Shown here piece after piece: positions 1-7,100 of a DNA stretch of 21,003 nt. Position 1 is the stretch's first letter; each line of letters opens with the position of its first letter. Made by a program: the position numbers and the translations under genes. Below the pieces are notes generated by a model. That model was not told the origin of the DNA. It was given only the letters and a program-made list of their open reading frames with translations, and ran no database searches. The stretch is from Candidatus Nomurabacteria bacterium (lineage in GTDB: Bacteria > Patescibacteriota > Minisyncoccia > Phycocordibacterales > UBA918): the NCBI GenBank assembly GCA_943359405.1, contig CALRHO010000004.1:1-21003 (forward strand). Reading direction: 5' to 3'.

Positions 1-122
1 GCATTACTAAATCTTCCAAATACGAAGGCGCCTAATATTGCAATAATAGAAATGACTACTAGTATTTCAACGAGCGTAAAGCCGCGTGCACGAAATTGAT
101 TCTGTACAAAGATTACTGACAT
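1..122 (-). CDS. Type IV prepilin-like protein, 5' part only
   Basis: This is the N-terminal 40 residues of a gene that continues beyond the left edge. The start ATG is at 122-120. The protein begins with a short charged leader ending in Arg-Gly, followed by FTLVE and a hydrophobic helix (ILVVISIIAILGAF). That is the class III prepilin signal: prepilin peptidase should cut after the Gly, leaving N-methyl-Phe at +1 and Glu at +5. The start overlaps the end of the preceding prepilin gene by 10 bp in a different frame, so the two are probably translationally coupled and belong to one pilus or pseudopilus (type II secretion-like) operon. Which pilin class it is cannot be said without the C-terminal part. 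Confidence 0.85.
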   Translation of the reverse strand, partial: MSVIFVQNQFRARGFTLVEILVVISIIAILGAFVFGRFSN

Positions 123-925
123 ATGATTGCTGCCGTACCCGAAATAGCCATGGCACGAAGATTTCTTTTCACCCCATCCGTATAGGTATTGTGTCTGAAG
201 TTTTCGAGGGGATCAACGGTTGGGTTGGGAGCTGGATCTAGGCAACTCTCCTCATGACAGATTGAAGCGGTGATAGGAACAATACCACCCCACACTGCAA
301 AACTTCTCAAAAACCGTGTCGAGCGAATATTGCACTGATGCCCTGGGGTATTTTCTGTCTGGGTAGGCGGAAATCCAGAAACAATCGAGCCGCACCAGCC
401 GTCTCCTCCGGCATCCCGCCGAATATCAGCACTGGAGATATCGGCAATATCACAACTGGCCAATGGATGCTCCGGGGTGACATCCATACTTTCAACGGTA
501 TTCATGGCAATTATTTTATAGACATCACGGGAAGTGTTGGTGATGTAAGCGTAGCCACAATCAAGCGGTGCCGTAGTATCGGCACACGCATTCCGGTTGG
601 GGTCACGCGGTAATGTACGTATGTACTGGGGTGCAATGTCACGTATGTACCGATTTGGATCGCCCGATGTACAGGCAAACGCAGTCCCCTGCTCACCAGA
701 CCAATTACCCGCACCGCGACAACCTTCTGGATATACACCATTATCACGCCTGTACGCTTCCACAGCGGCCTGCAGTGCGCGCAAATCAGCCTGACGATCA
801 GCATCACGACCAATTGCCGAGCTGCGTGACGAAAAAAAAGCCACCGTACCGGCCATGATACTAATAATAGTAACAACCACGAGGATTTCAATGAGGGTAA
901 AGCCGCGCTCGAAGCTACTATGCAT
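113..925 (-). CDS. Type IV prepilin-like protein, cysteine-rich
   Basis: This is a secreted pilin or pseudopilin of 270 residues. A short leader ends at Gly8, followed by FTLIE with Glu at +5 of the mature protein, then a hydrophobic helix (about residues 9-30) and a large soluble domain. The N-terminal scaffold 'DADRQADLRALQAAVEAYRR' followed by NGVYPE resembles major pseudopilins of the GspG/PilE type. The soluble part has 10 cysteines, an even number that suggests several disulfides outside the cell. I place the start at the second Met (ATG 925-923). The upstream ATG at 937 lies inside a good extended -10 box (933-941), which puts the transcript start about at the second ATG. It precedes a second prepilin gene, overlapping by 10 bp. 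Its exact role (pilus fibre, DNA uptake or secretion) is unknown. Confidence 0.85.
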   Translation of the reverse strand: MHSSFERGFTLIEILVVVTIISIMAGTVAFFSSRSSAIGRDADRQADLRALQAAVEAYRRDNGVYPEGCRGAGNWSGEQGTAFACTSGDPNRYIRDIAPQYIRTLPRDPNRNACADTTAPLDCGYAYITNTSRDVYKIIAMNTVESMDVTPEHPLASCDIADISSADIRRDAGGDGWCGSIVSGFPPTQTENTPGHQCNIRSTRFLRSFAVWGGIVPITASICHEESCLDPAPNPTVDPLENFRHNTYTDGVKRNLRAMAISGTAAIICQ

Positions 926-932
926 ACTTACT

Positions 933-941
933 ATCATAGCA
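933..941 (-). promoter_or_regulatory. Extended -10 promoter of the prepilin operon
   Basis: On the minus strand this reads TGC-TATGAT, seven bases before the ATG at 925. The expected transcript start is within 1-2 nt of that ATG, so the mRNA would be essentially leaderless. It directly follows the hairpin at 944-968. No good -35 is visible. Confidence 0.55.
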
Positions 942-943
942 AA

Positions 944-968
944 GTGCGCCGACCAAAGGCCGGCGCAC
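944..968 (-). terminator. Hairpin after rnc, weak T-run
   Basis: The stem is GTGCGCCG (944-951) with CGGCGCAC (961-968), and CC/GG pairing continues inside. On the minus strand it is followed only by TTTGCT, so it may be a weak terminator. It sits between the rnc stop and the prepilin promoter. Confidence 0.55.
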
Positions 969-987
969 TGTCCACGTTTAGCAGTAG

Positions 988-1704
988 TTAGCCCTCACCC
1001 CAACCTCTGACCTCAATTGCGCGCAGTGCGGCTTGCTGTTCAGCCTCTTGCTTGGATCGGCCCTTACCTTCGGCAATCTTTTCATGTCGCAAGAAGACGC
1101 CGATAGTAAAAACACGGTCGTGGTCTGGCCCCTCCTGCATGATCGTCTCATACGTGGGAGTAATTGATGCCTTCTCCTGCGCTAGCTCCTGAAAGCGACT
1201 CTTGGGATCTTGCCACAGGCGTTTACGAACAATCTCATCGGTGAAATGGAACAGTCGTCCCGAGATAAAGGTAGCGGCAGCAGCATATCCCTGATCAAGG
1301 TAGAGAGCACCAATAATAGCTTCAAACACATTAGCTAAAATGTACTGGCGGGCTCGTCCTTCATCCTTAGCCTCACCCTTAGACATAAGGAGAAACGGAT
1401 TGACTCCGAGTGCCTCAGAAGCGGCGGCGAGCGAAATAGTATTGACGAGCGCTGCGCGAATAGCCGTGAGTTCACCCTCAGGCTTCTCGTTATAGGTGCG
1501 AAACAAGTAGTCAGTTACGACGAGTTCCAGTACCGCGTCACCCAAAAATTCGAGACGCTCATTATGGTCCCACGTAGCTTCGCGGTGCTCGTTTAAGTAC
1601 GAACGGTGCGTGACAGCAGTGAGGAGATAATCAGTATTGCTAAAGCGGGTACCAATAAGGCCCTGGAGTCGTTCCAGATCAGCCGCGAGATCACGATCAT
1701 CCAT
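988..1704 (-). CDS. rnc: Ribonuclease III
   Basis: This is a double-strand-specific endoribonuclease for rRNA and mRNA processing in the cytoplasm. From ATG 1704 it has 238 residues, the usual family length. The signature ERLEFLGDAVLE is at residues 49-60 (metal-binding Glu and Asp), and the C-terminal double-stranded RNA-binding domain covers about 166-233 and ends in a typical alpha-helix (GRSKQEAEQQAALRAI). An oddity: the second metal-site motif, normally DxxE, reads N125-V-F-E128, so the Asp is Asn. An alternative start is GTG at 1740, overlapping the nusB stop as TAGTG; it would add 12 residues and couple translation to nusB. I prefer the ATG because family members begin shortly before the first helix. 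It is probably co-transcribed with nusB. Confidence 0.93.
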   Translation of the reverse strand: MDDRDLAADLERLQGLIGTRFSNTDYLLTAVTHRSYLNEHREATWDHNERLEFLGDAVLELVVTDYLFRTYNEKPEGELTAIRAALVNTISLAAASEALGVNPFLLMSKGEAKDEGRARQYILANVFEAIIGALYLDQGYAAAATFISGRLFHFTDEIVRKRLWQDPKSRFQELAQEKASITPTYETIMQEGPDHDRVFTIGVFLRHEKIAEGKGRSKQEAEQQAALRAIEVRGWGEG

Positions 1705-1739
1705 GATTGAAAAGTCTAAATTAGACCGATACGGTAGCA

Positions 1740-2642
1740 CTATTTACTGCGCCTGCCAACCAGCATCGTAACTGCCTTGGTTACTATCGGTAAAATATCT
1801 TCGTAAAAGTTGAGGTCTAAAATGTCTGCCACCTTAAACCACTTGGCGTCATCAAGGCCACCTTTTTTTGCCAAGGTCACCTCCTGATATGGAGCTCGGG
1901 CCAGGAAATAATGTACCTGCTTGCGGACTTTGCCTTTCTCGGGCTGAGATGCCACGTATTCATTGTTACCAAGTTCCGCCTCAATCTCAACCGGCAAACC
2001 AATTTCTTCAAGCAGTGCCCGAGTCGCGCCTTGCGCGACCGTCTCTTCTGGCCTGACCTTGCTTTTACTGAGTGTCCAGTGACCGAAAATGTCATGCACG
2101 AGCGCCAAGTACATCACCCCATCTTCCTCAGCGTACACTACCGCCCCAGCAAGACGTTCGATTGGCATCTGATCAAAGGGTATTTCTTTCTTTTTACGCT
2201 TACTGATTTCATCTTTACCCGGCTCTCCAATTTCTTTGTAAACGGCACCGAGTACACCGTTAACAAACCGACTGCTGTTCTCGCCTCCGAATTGCTTGGC
2301 CAGCTCAATGGCTTCATTGATAGCAACCTTGGCTGGGACCTCACCACGGTCAGCAAACAAGAGTTCATAGAGGCCCAGGCGCAAGATATTGCGATCAACT
2401 GGTGAAATGCGATCAAGTGGCCACTCCGGGGCGGCCTTGGTGATTACCAAATCAAGTTCTGGCTGCTTACCTAAAATACCATCAAGGAGTTTTTCCATGA
2501 AAGGTAAGTCAGCTTTATTTGGCGCAAACTCGGATACGTTACGCTCGAGTACTACTTGAATCTCTTTACGGTCAACGGCATTTAAATCCCACTCAAAAAG
2601 GGTCTGAAGAACGATACTGCGAGAAAGATGCCGATTTGCCAT
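1740..2642 (-). CDS. nusB: NusB transcription antitermination factor fused to a NUDIX domain
   Basis: The 300-residue protein has two parts in one uninterrupted frame. Residues 1-140 are NusB-like: the N-terminal RHLSRSIVLQTLFEWD, the core DRISPVDRNILRLGLYELLF, and AINEAIELAKQFGG...RFVNGVLGAV are hallmark segments. NusB with NusE (S10) binds boxA RNA and supports rRNA antitermination. After a Lys-rich linker (about 140-163), residues 164-300 look like a NUDIX hydrolase, with a degenerate Nudix box around 194-216 (E200, R208, LL, E212-E213, G215). Two canonical positions are changed: the Gly before x5E is Ser194, and the Glu after Arg is Ala209. Standard NusB is about 140 residues, so the C-terminal half is an addition. 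The start is ATG 2642; the open frame extends upstream but overlaps the promoter and hairpin. Its stop overlaps the alternative GTG start of rnc. Confidence 0.88.
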   Translation of the reverse strand: MANRHLSRSIVLQTLFEWDLNAVDRKEIQVVLERNVSEFAPNKADLPFMEKLLDGILGKQPELDLVITKAAPEWPLDRISPVDRNILRLGLYELLFADRGEVPAKVAINEAIELAKQFGGENSSRFVNGVLGAVYKEIGEPGKDEISKRKKKEIPFDQMPIERLAGAVVYAEEDGVMYLALVHDIFGHWTLSKSKVRPEETVAQGATRALLEEIGLPVEIEAELGNNEYVASQPEKGKVRKQVHYFLARAPYQEVTLAKKGGLDDAKWFKVADILDLNFYEDILPIVTKAVTMLVGRRSK

Positions 2643-2676
2643 AAGAACGTTATCCGTTACGCCACTACTGCCCAAT

Positions 2677-2685
2677 ACTGTACCA
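2677..2685 (-). promoter_or_regulatory. Extended -10 promoter of nusB
   Basis: On the minus strand this reads TGG-TACAGT, 34 nt before the nusB ATG, just after the rpmF terminator. It would give a leader of roughly 27 nt. No convincing -35 is seen. Confidence 0.4.
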
Positions 2686-2710
2686 TGAGCCACTTCGCTA
2701 CTACCCCACA

Positions 2711-2751
2711 AAATCCACAAACCCCGCACCAGGTGCGGGGTTTGTGGATTT
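2711..2751 (-). terminator. Terminator of rpmF
   Basis: The two arms of 20 bases (2711-2730 and 2732-2751) are perfectly complementary, GC-rich at the top and A/T at the base. The stem begins one base after the rpmF stop codon. On the minus strand ATTTTGT follows. The symmetry means it could also act on the other strand. Confidence 0.8.
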
Positions 2752-2752
2752 G

Positions 2753-3010
2753 TTACTTAGCCTCAGCAGGGGCAACTTCTTCGCCACGGATAGCGGCACG
2801 CTTTACCTCCATGCGTGCCTCGCGCGCCTGCTTCTTGGCCAAAAGATCAATCACGACCCGACCCTTATAAAAACCACAATTAAGGCACATGTGGTGTGGG
2901 CGGTGCTGGGCACCACAGTTTGAACACGTCGCGAGCGCCACCGCCTCTAGAGCGTGGTGCGAGCGGCGATTGCGGGTATGACCCCGCGTATGACGCATGC
3001 GTACTACCAT
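2753..3010 (-). CDS. rpmF: 50S ribosomal protein L32
   Basis: This is a small structural protein of the large ribosomal subunit, 85 residues. The basic N-terminal stretch (RMRHTRGHTRNRRSHHAL) leads into a zinc ribbon with two Cys pairs, C29-x2-C32 and C42-x2-C45, then GFYKGR, which is typical of the zinc-binding form of L32. The C-terminal extension after about residue 50 is Lys/Arg/Glu-rich. The start is chosen at ATG 3010 because an extended -10 box (3021-3029) sits 10 nt before it; the open frame reaches 3049 but those codons would lie in and upstream of the promoter. ATG at codon 5 is a less likely alternative. The gene has its own promoter and its own terminator, so it is probably a single-gene unit. 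Confidence 0.93.
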   Translation of the reverse strand: MVVRMRHTRGHTRNRRSHHALEAVALATCSNCGAQHRPHHMCLNCGFYKGRVVIDLLAKKQAREARMEVKRAAIRGEEVAPAEAK

Positions 3011-3020
3011 AATGGGCGCA

Positions 3021-3029
3021 ACTATAGCA
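3021..3029 (-). promoter_or_regulatory. Extended -10 promoter of rpmF
   Basis: On the minus strand this reads TGC-TATAGT, a 5 of 6 match to the -10 consensus with the TG extension, 10 nt before the rpmF ATG. It predicts a leader of only about 3 nt. It follows the terminator at 3041-3076. Confidence 0.6.
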
Positions 3030-3033
3030 GGTT

Positions 3034-3076
3034 TATTAAAAAAAGCCAAGCCCGCAGGAGTTACCCCTGCAGGCTT
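3034..3076 (-). terminator. Terminator of the small four-cysteine gene
   Basis: The stem is AAGCC-C-GCAGG (3048-3058) with CCTGC-A-GGCTT (3066-3076), having one mismatch. On the minus strand it is followed by TTGGC and a run of seven T (3038-3044). This is a standard intrinsic terminator downstream of the stop codon at 3092. Confidence 0.8.
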
Positions 3077-3091
3077 GAAGAATTAGGCATT

Positions 3092-3370
3092 TTACTCTTG
3101 TATGACACCAAATACTGGCATCTGCTCACGCCGTGGAGGGCTGCCATGGTCGTCAGCTATCAGTGCGTCAGTTTCACACTGCCCGGGACTCACCCATGCA
3201 CCCGGCTTTTCATCTGCTGCATTACGGTATGCCGCACAGCTGACCCGCAACAACGGCCGCCCTGGCATAGAGTAGTTATCAAATTCTACCCCGATGTAAT
3301 ATATACATCCAGAACAAATCGTCTGTCGAACCCTCTCCTCAGCTGTCGGTTCCTCTGGCTTCTTTTTCAT
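3092..3370 (-). CDS. Small hypothetical protein with four conserved-looking cysteines
   Basis: This is a protein of 92 residues that I do not recognise. It starts with a Lys/Glu-rich tail, then C19-x2-C22 (ICSGCIYY), with single cysteines at C45 (VSCAAY) and C65 (GQCET). Four cysteines with one CxxC pair could bind zinc or an iron-sulfur cluster; that is inference. There is no signal peptide or membrane helix, so it is probably cytoplasmic. The ATG at 3370 has a purine-rich AGGGGGAG about 10 nt upstream, a plausible ribosome binding site, and a proper terminator follows the stop; together these support a real gene. It lies 77 bp downstream of rnhB on the same strand and may be in its operon. 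Confidence 0.7.
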   Translation of the reverse strand: MKKKPEEPTAEERVRQTICSGCIYYIGVEFDNYSMPGRPLLRVSCAAYRNAADEKPGAWVSPGQCETDALIADDHGSPPRREQMPVFGVIQE

Positions 3371-3447
3371 CTAGAAACTTCTCCCCCTGTTTAGGTACAA
3401 TGCTGACCAAACCCTACTACAAAAAATGTGTGTACGTCAATAGCCGG

Positions 3448-4104
3448 CTACGGGGATTCTACGTCGTAATTGCTACAAAAACTTTTTCGATGAAGCGGAG
3501 ATAACCCTAGGCTACAGATGGCGGCTTGATGAACTGCCGTACCGTACCCTTTATGCACTGCTAGACCATACCCTGGATACTCGATATCAAGCTGCATCAT
3601 CAGCCGGTCGCGCGTGACCTTGGCCACAATAGACGCAAGGCCAATCACGGGCTCCTTGGCATCACCTTTGATGATAGTCTCTTGGGACAGAAACGCAGCC
3701 GGGGCCTTCAGTCCCCCATCCAGTTTTATCAACACCTCGTCACCCCGTAGGACCGGCCTAGGATATGTACTCCCGAGGGGAACCCTAGGGTTGAGGCTAG
3801 CCTTCTTGAGTACTTCATCGAGTGCCCGACCAAGAGCCTTACCAATAGCAGGTACAATCCCCTGCTGGTCAATAACAGCAGCCGATTCCTCAGCGACTAC
3901 ATAAAACAGTCTCCCTTCGTTTTGAAGTGCCTTCGCCGTGTCATATATCTGCTCACGCTTTTTGGGAGAGAGTTTCTTACTATCCGTCACCCCCGGGAGG
4001 TGTGACCAATCAAAGTCTATCGGTACGAGTGCCGCCCCAACCATGACTGGTCCTGCTACAGGCCCGCGTCCTACTTCATCAATGCCAACAAGCCACGATT
4101 TCAT
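3448..4104 (-). CDS. rnhB: Ribonuclease HII
   Basis: The enzyme cuts RNA in RNA-DNA hybrids and at misincorporated ribonucleotides, in the cytoplasm. Its 218 residues match the family length. Seen directly: the N-terminal active-site motif GIDEVGRGPVAGPV (D9, E10), a central Lys-Leu-Asp-Gly segment in the usual Asp position, IIKGDAKEPVIGLASIVAKVTRDRLM with the later acidic site, and the C-terminal YPGYGLAVHKGYGTAVH signature. ATG 4104 is chosen because it lies 11 nt after an extended -10 box (4116-4124); the in-frame ATG at 4125 is upstream of the transcript start expected from that box. It is divergent from dnaE, with only 46 bp between the two start codons. Confidence 0.95.
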   Translation of the reverse strand: MKSWLVGIDEVGRGPVAGPVMVGAALVPIDFDWSHLPGVTDSKKLSPKKREQIYDTAKALQNEGRLFYVVAEESAAVIDQQGIVPAIGKALGRALDEVLKKASLNPRVPLGSTYPRPVLRGDEVLIKLDGGLKAPAAFLSQETIIKGDAKEPVIGLASIVAKVTRDRLMMQLDIEYPGYGLAVHKGYGTAVHQAAICSLGLSPLHRKSFCSNYDVESP

Positions 4105-4115
4105 AAATATTAGAC

Positions 4116-4124
4116 ATAGTATCA
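4116..4124 (-). promoter_or_regulatory. Extended -10 promoter of rnhB
   Basis: On the minus strand this reads TGA-TACTAT, 11 nt before the rnhB ATG. It predicts a leader of about 4-5 nt. It lies 8 bp from the dnaE -10 on the other strand. Confidence 0.5.
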
Positions 4125-4132
4125 TCAGCCAA

Positions 4133-4141
4133 TGCTATACT
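4133..4141 (+). promoter_or_regulatory. Extended -10 promoter of dnaE
   Basis: This reads TGC-TATACT (4133-4141), 9 nt before the dnaE ATG. TAGACA at 4111-4116 could be a -35 with a long 19-bp spacing (counting from 4117 to 4135). The mRNA would start only 2-3 nt before the start codon. Confidence 0.6.
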
Positions 4142-4150
4142 AGCCAAACT

Positions 4151-7100
4151 ATGGCTGACACGGGGACTGACAAAACAACGGATGGGGGCACGGCCACCTA
4201 CGTGCATCTCCATGTCCACTCGCACTATTCGCTCTTAAACGCGCTGCCTACCCCCAAAGAACTTGCCTACGCCGCCAAGGCTGATAACCAGCCTGCGCTT
4301 GCTATCACTGACAACGGCGCACTCTACGGCGCCATCGATTTCTACAAAGCCTGTACCAAGGAGAAAATCAAACCCATCATTGGTCTCGATGCCTACCTCG
4401 CCCCGCGCACCCGCCATGACCGTGAAAGCCAGATTGATAAACCACGCTCGCGGCTGGTACTCCTCGCAAAAACCTTTACTGGTTACCAAAACCTCATCAA
4501 ACTTGTCACCTTTTCCAATACCGAAGGTTTTTACTACCGTCCACGCCTTGACGAGGAACTGCTCCGTGCCCACGCTGAAGACCTGATTGCCATCATTCCC
4601 TCGTTTGCTGGCGAGGTAGCCCAAGCGCTCAAGCATAGTGATATGGACCGTGCCAGTGAACGTCTCGATTTCTACCGAAGTCTCTATGGCGAGAACTGCT
4701 ACCTCGAACTCACCCATCATCCCGAGATTATGGGTCATGAGGAGAACCAGGCACGCATCGTCCAGATTGCCCGAGCCTCGGGCACCCCACTGGTTGCGGC
4801 CCATGATGTGTACTACCTCAAACCCGAGGACCGTCTCGCCCGTGAGACAATGGTAAAAATCCAAAACGGTGGCGTGGTCGACCTGAGCGCTGATCATGAT
4901 AGCGACGAAGACTTCTCCTTCATCACCCAAGCCAAAGCCGCCGAGCTCTTTGCCGACACCCCTGACGCACTCGCTAACACCATCCGTATCGCGGAGCAGT
5001 GTCAAGTTGAGATTGAAATTGGTACCCACTGGTACTTTCCAAATTATCTCATCGACAGCGGTCGCGAACCCGATGACGAACTCCGTCAACAAGCCTATGC
5101 CGGTGTACCGTGGCGCGGTCTTTCACTTGAAAACGAAACGGTAAAAACACGTCTCGACTACGAACTCGAGGTCATCAAAAACAAAGGCTATGCTAAATAC
5201 TTCCTCGTAGTCGGCGACCTGCTTCGGGAAGCGCGCGAGCGCAGTATTCTCACCACCATCCGTGGTTCAGTAGCCGGTTCACTCACCACCTACGTGCTGG
5301 GTATTACGAACGTAGATCCACTTGAATACAATTTACCCTTTGAACGCTTCCTCAACCCCCAGCGCCCGTCGGCACCCGATATTGATATGGACTACGCCGA
5401 TAATCGGCGTGATGAAATTATCGAATATGCCAAGTCTAAGTATGGTGCCGACAAGGTCGCTCAGATTGGTACCTTTGGCACCATGATGGCGCGTGCAGCC
5501 GTGCGTGACGTCGCGCGCGCGCTCGGGCACAGTTACGCCGTTGGGGACCGTATCGCTAAACTCATCCCCCTAGGTAGCCAGGGCTTCCCGATGACTATCA
5601 AGAAGGCACTTGAGATTGAGCCCGACCTCGCCGAGCTCTATAAAAAAGATGCTGAGGCTCGTGAGGTGATTGACCTCGCCAAACAAATCGAGGGTCGCGT
5701 CCGCCACCTGGGCGTTCACGCGGCCGGTGTCGTGATTGCGCCCGAGCCACTGAGTCAATTTGTCCCGATTCAGCTCGACCCCAAGAGCGGTAAGTACATC
5801 ACCCAGTACGAAATGAAGAGCGTGGGCGAAGACGGTGTTGGTCTCTTGAAATTTGACTTTCTTGGTATTAAAAACCTCGCCATCCTGGCTGATGCGGTGC
5901 GCCGGGTAAAAAAAATTCGTGATCTCGATGTTGATATCGAAAACATTCCGCTCGACGACACCAAGACCTTTCTGATCCTCGCTGCCGGAGCCACCATGGG
6001 GCTCTTCCAGCTTAATGGTTCAGGCATGACGGCGTTTCTCAAGCAACTAAAGCCCACCACCATCCACGACATCAACGCCATGGTAGCACTCTATCGCCCG
6101 GGACCAATGGAGTCGATTCCGCAGTATATCGAACGTAAGCACAATCCCGCACTCGTCTCATATCTTGACCCACGCCTTGAGCCAATCTTGTCGCGAAGCT
6201 ACGGCGTCATCACCTACCAAGACGATGTAATGACCATTGCCCGCGAACTCGCCGGCTATACGTGGCTCGAGGCCGACGCCTTGCGTAAAGCGATGGGAAA
6301 GAAAATTCCGGAAGTGATGGCCGCCGAAAAAGAAAAACTGTTGCGGGGGTTTGCGGAGTTCGGCAAACTCTCCCCCACGGTTGCTGACAAACTCTGGAAA
6401 CTCATTGAGCCCTTCGCAGCCTATGGCTTTAACAAGGCCCACGCCGCCAGCTATGGTCGCGTGGCTTACCAGACCGCCTACATGAAGGCGAACTTTCCGG
6501 TCGAATACATGTCGGCTGTGCTCACTGCCGACTCTGGTGACACCGAAAAAATTGCCGAAATTATTCATGAGTGTGAACGCATGGGAATAGAGGTGCTCCC
6601 CCCTGATATCAATGAGTCCTTTACCGACTTCTCGGTAGTACCAGGGACCCAGACTATCAGGTTCGGTTTAACGACCATTAAAAACTTCGGTGAGGGTATT
6701 GCCGAAAGCATCATCAACGAGCGCAAAGCGAACGGCCCCTACCAGTCACTGGCTGACTTTCTCTCCCGCGTGCACGACCGCAACCTTAATAAAAAATCTC
6801 TTGAAGCTCTGGTTATGACTGGTGCACTCGATCGCTTTGAAGCCCGTGGACGGATGTACGCGAATCTCGATATACTGCTGGCGTTTAACAAAGATATTGT
6901 CGCCCGCCGTGAAGCAGCACAATCATCGCTCTTTGGTGGCATGGAGAGTAGCGTGGACAGCCTCACCCTCAGCCTCGCTCCAGACGCCTCAACTACCCAA
7001 AAACTGCAGTGGGAGAAGGAACTCCTTGGCGTGTACGTGTCTGGCCATCCGCTTGATGCACACCGTGATGAAGTCACCAAGCGACCGCGCATTCGGCAAA

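Noticed and set aside
926..937. Longer start of the prepilin at ATG 937
   Set aside because: This ATG is part of the likely -10 box TATGAT. The next in-frame ATG at 925 still gives a complete prepilin leader.
1740..2166. NUDIX part as a separate gene from internal ATG (residue 159 of the fusion)
   Set aside because: The NusB frame continues without a stop into the NUDIX part, and no promoter or ribosome binding site was seen before the internal ATG. Internal initiation remains possible.
2954..3394. Plus-strand open frame of 146 codons
   Set aside because: It lies opposite rpmF and the four-cysteine gene, has no recognisable domain, and runs through the minus-strand terminator and promoter.
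3938..4150. Upstream extension of the dnaE reading frame
   Set aside because: It runs antisense over rnhB, has no similarity to DnaE, and lies upstream of the good -10 box at 4133-4141. Family members start shortly before the PHP domain, as from ATG 4151.
4235..5092. Long minus-strand open frame opposite dnaE (285 codons)
   Set aside because: It is an antisense shadow of the strongly coding dnaE frame. No start signal or domain was found; the same holds for the antisense frame at 7946-8575 opposite thrS.
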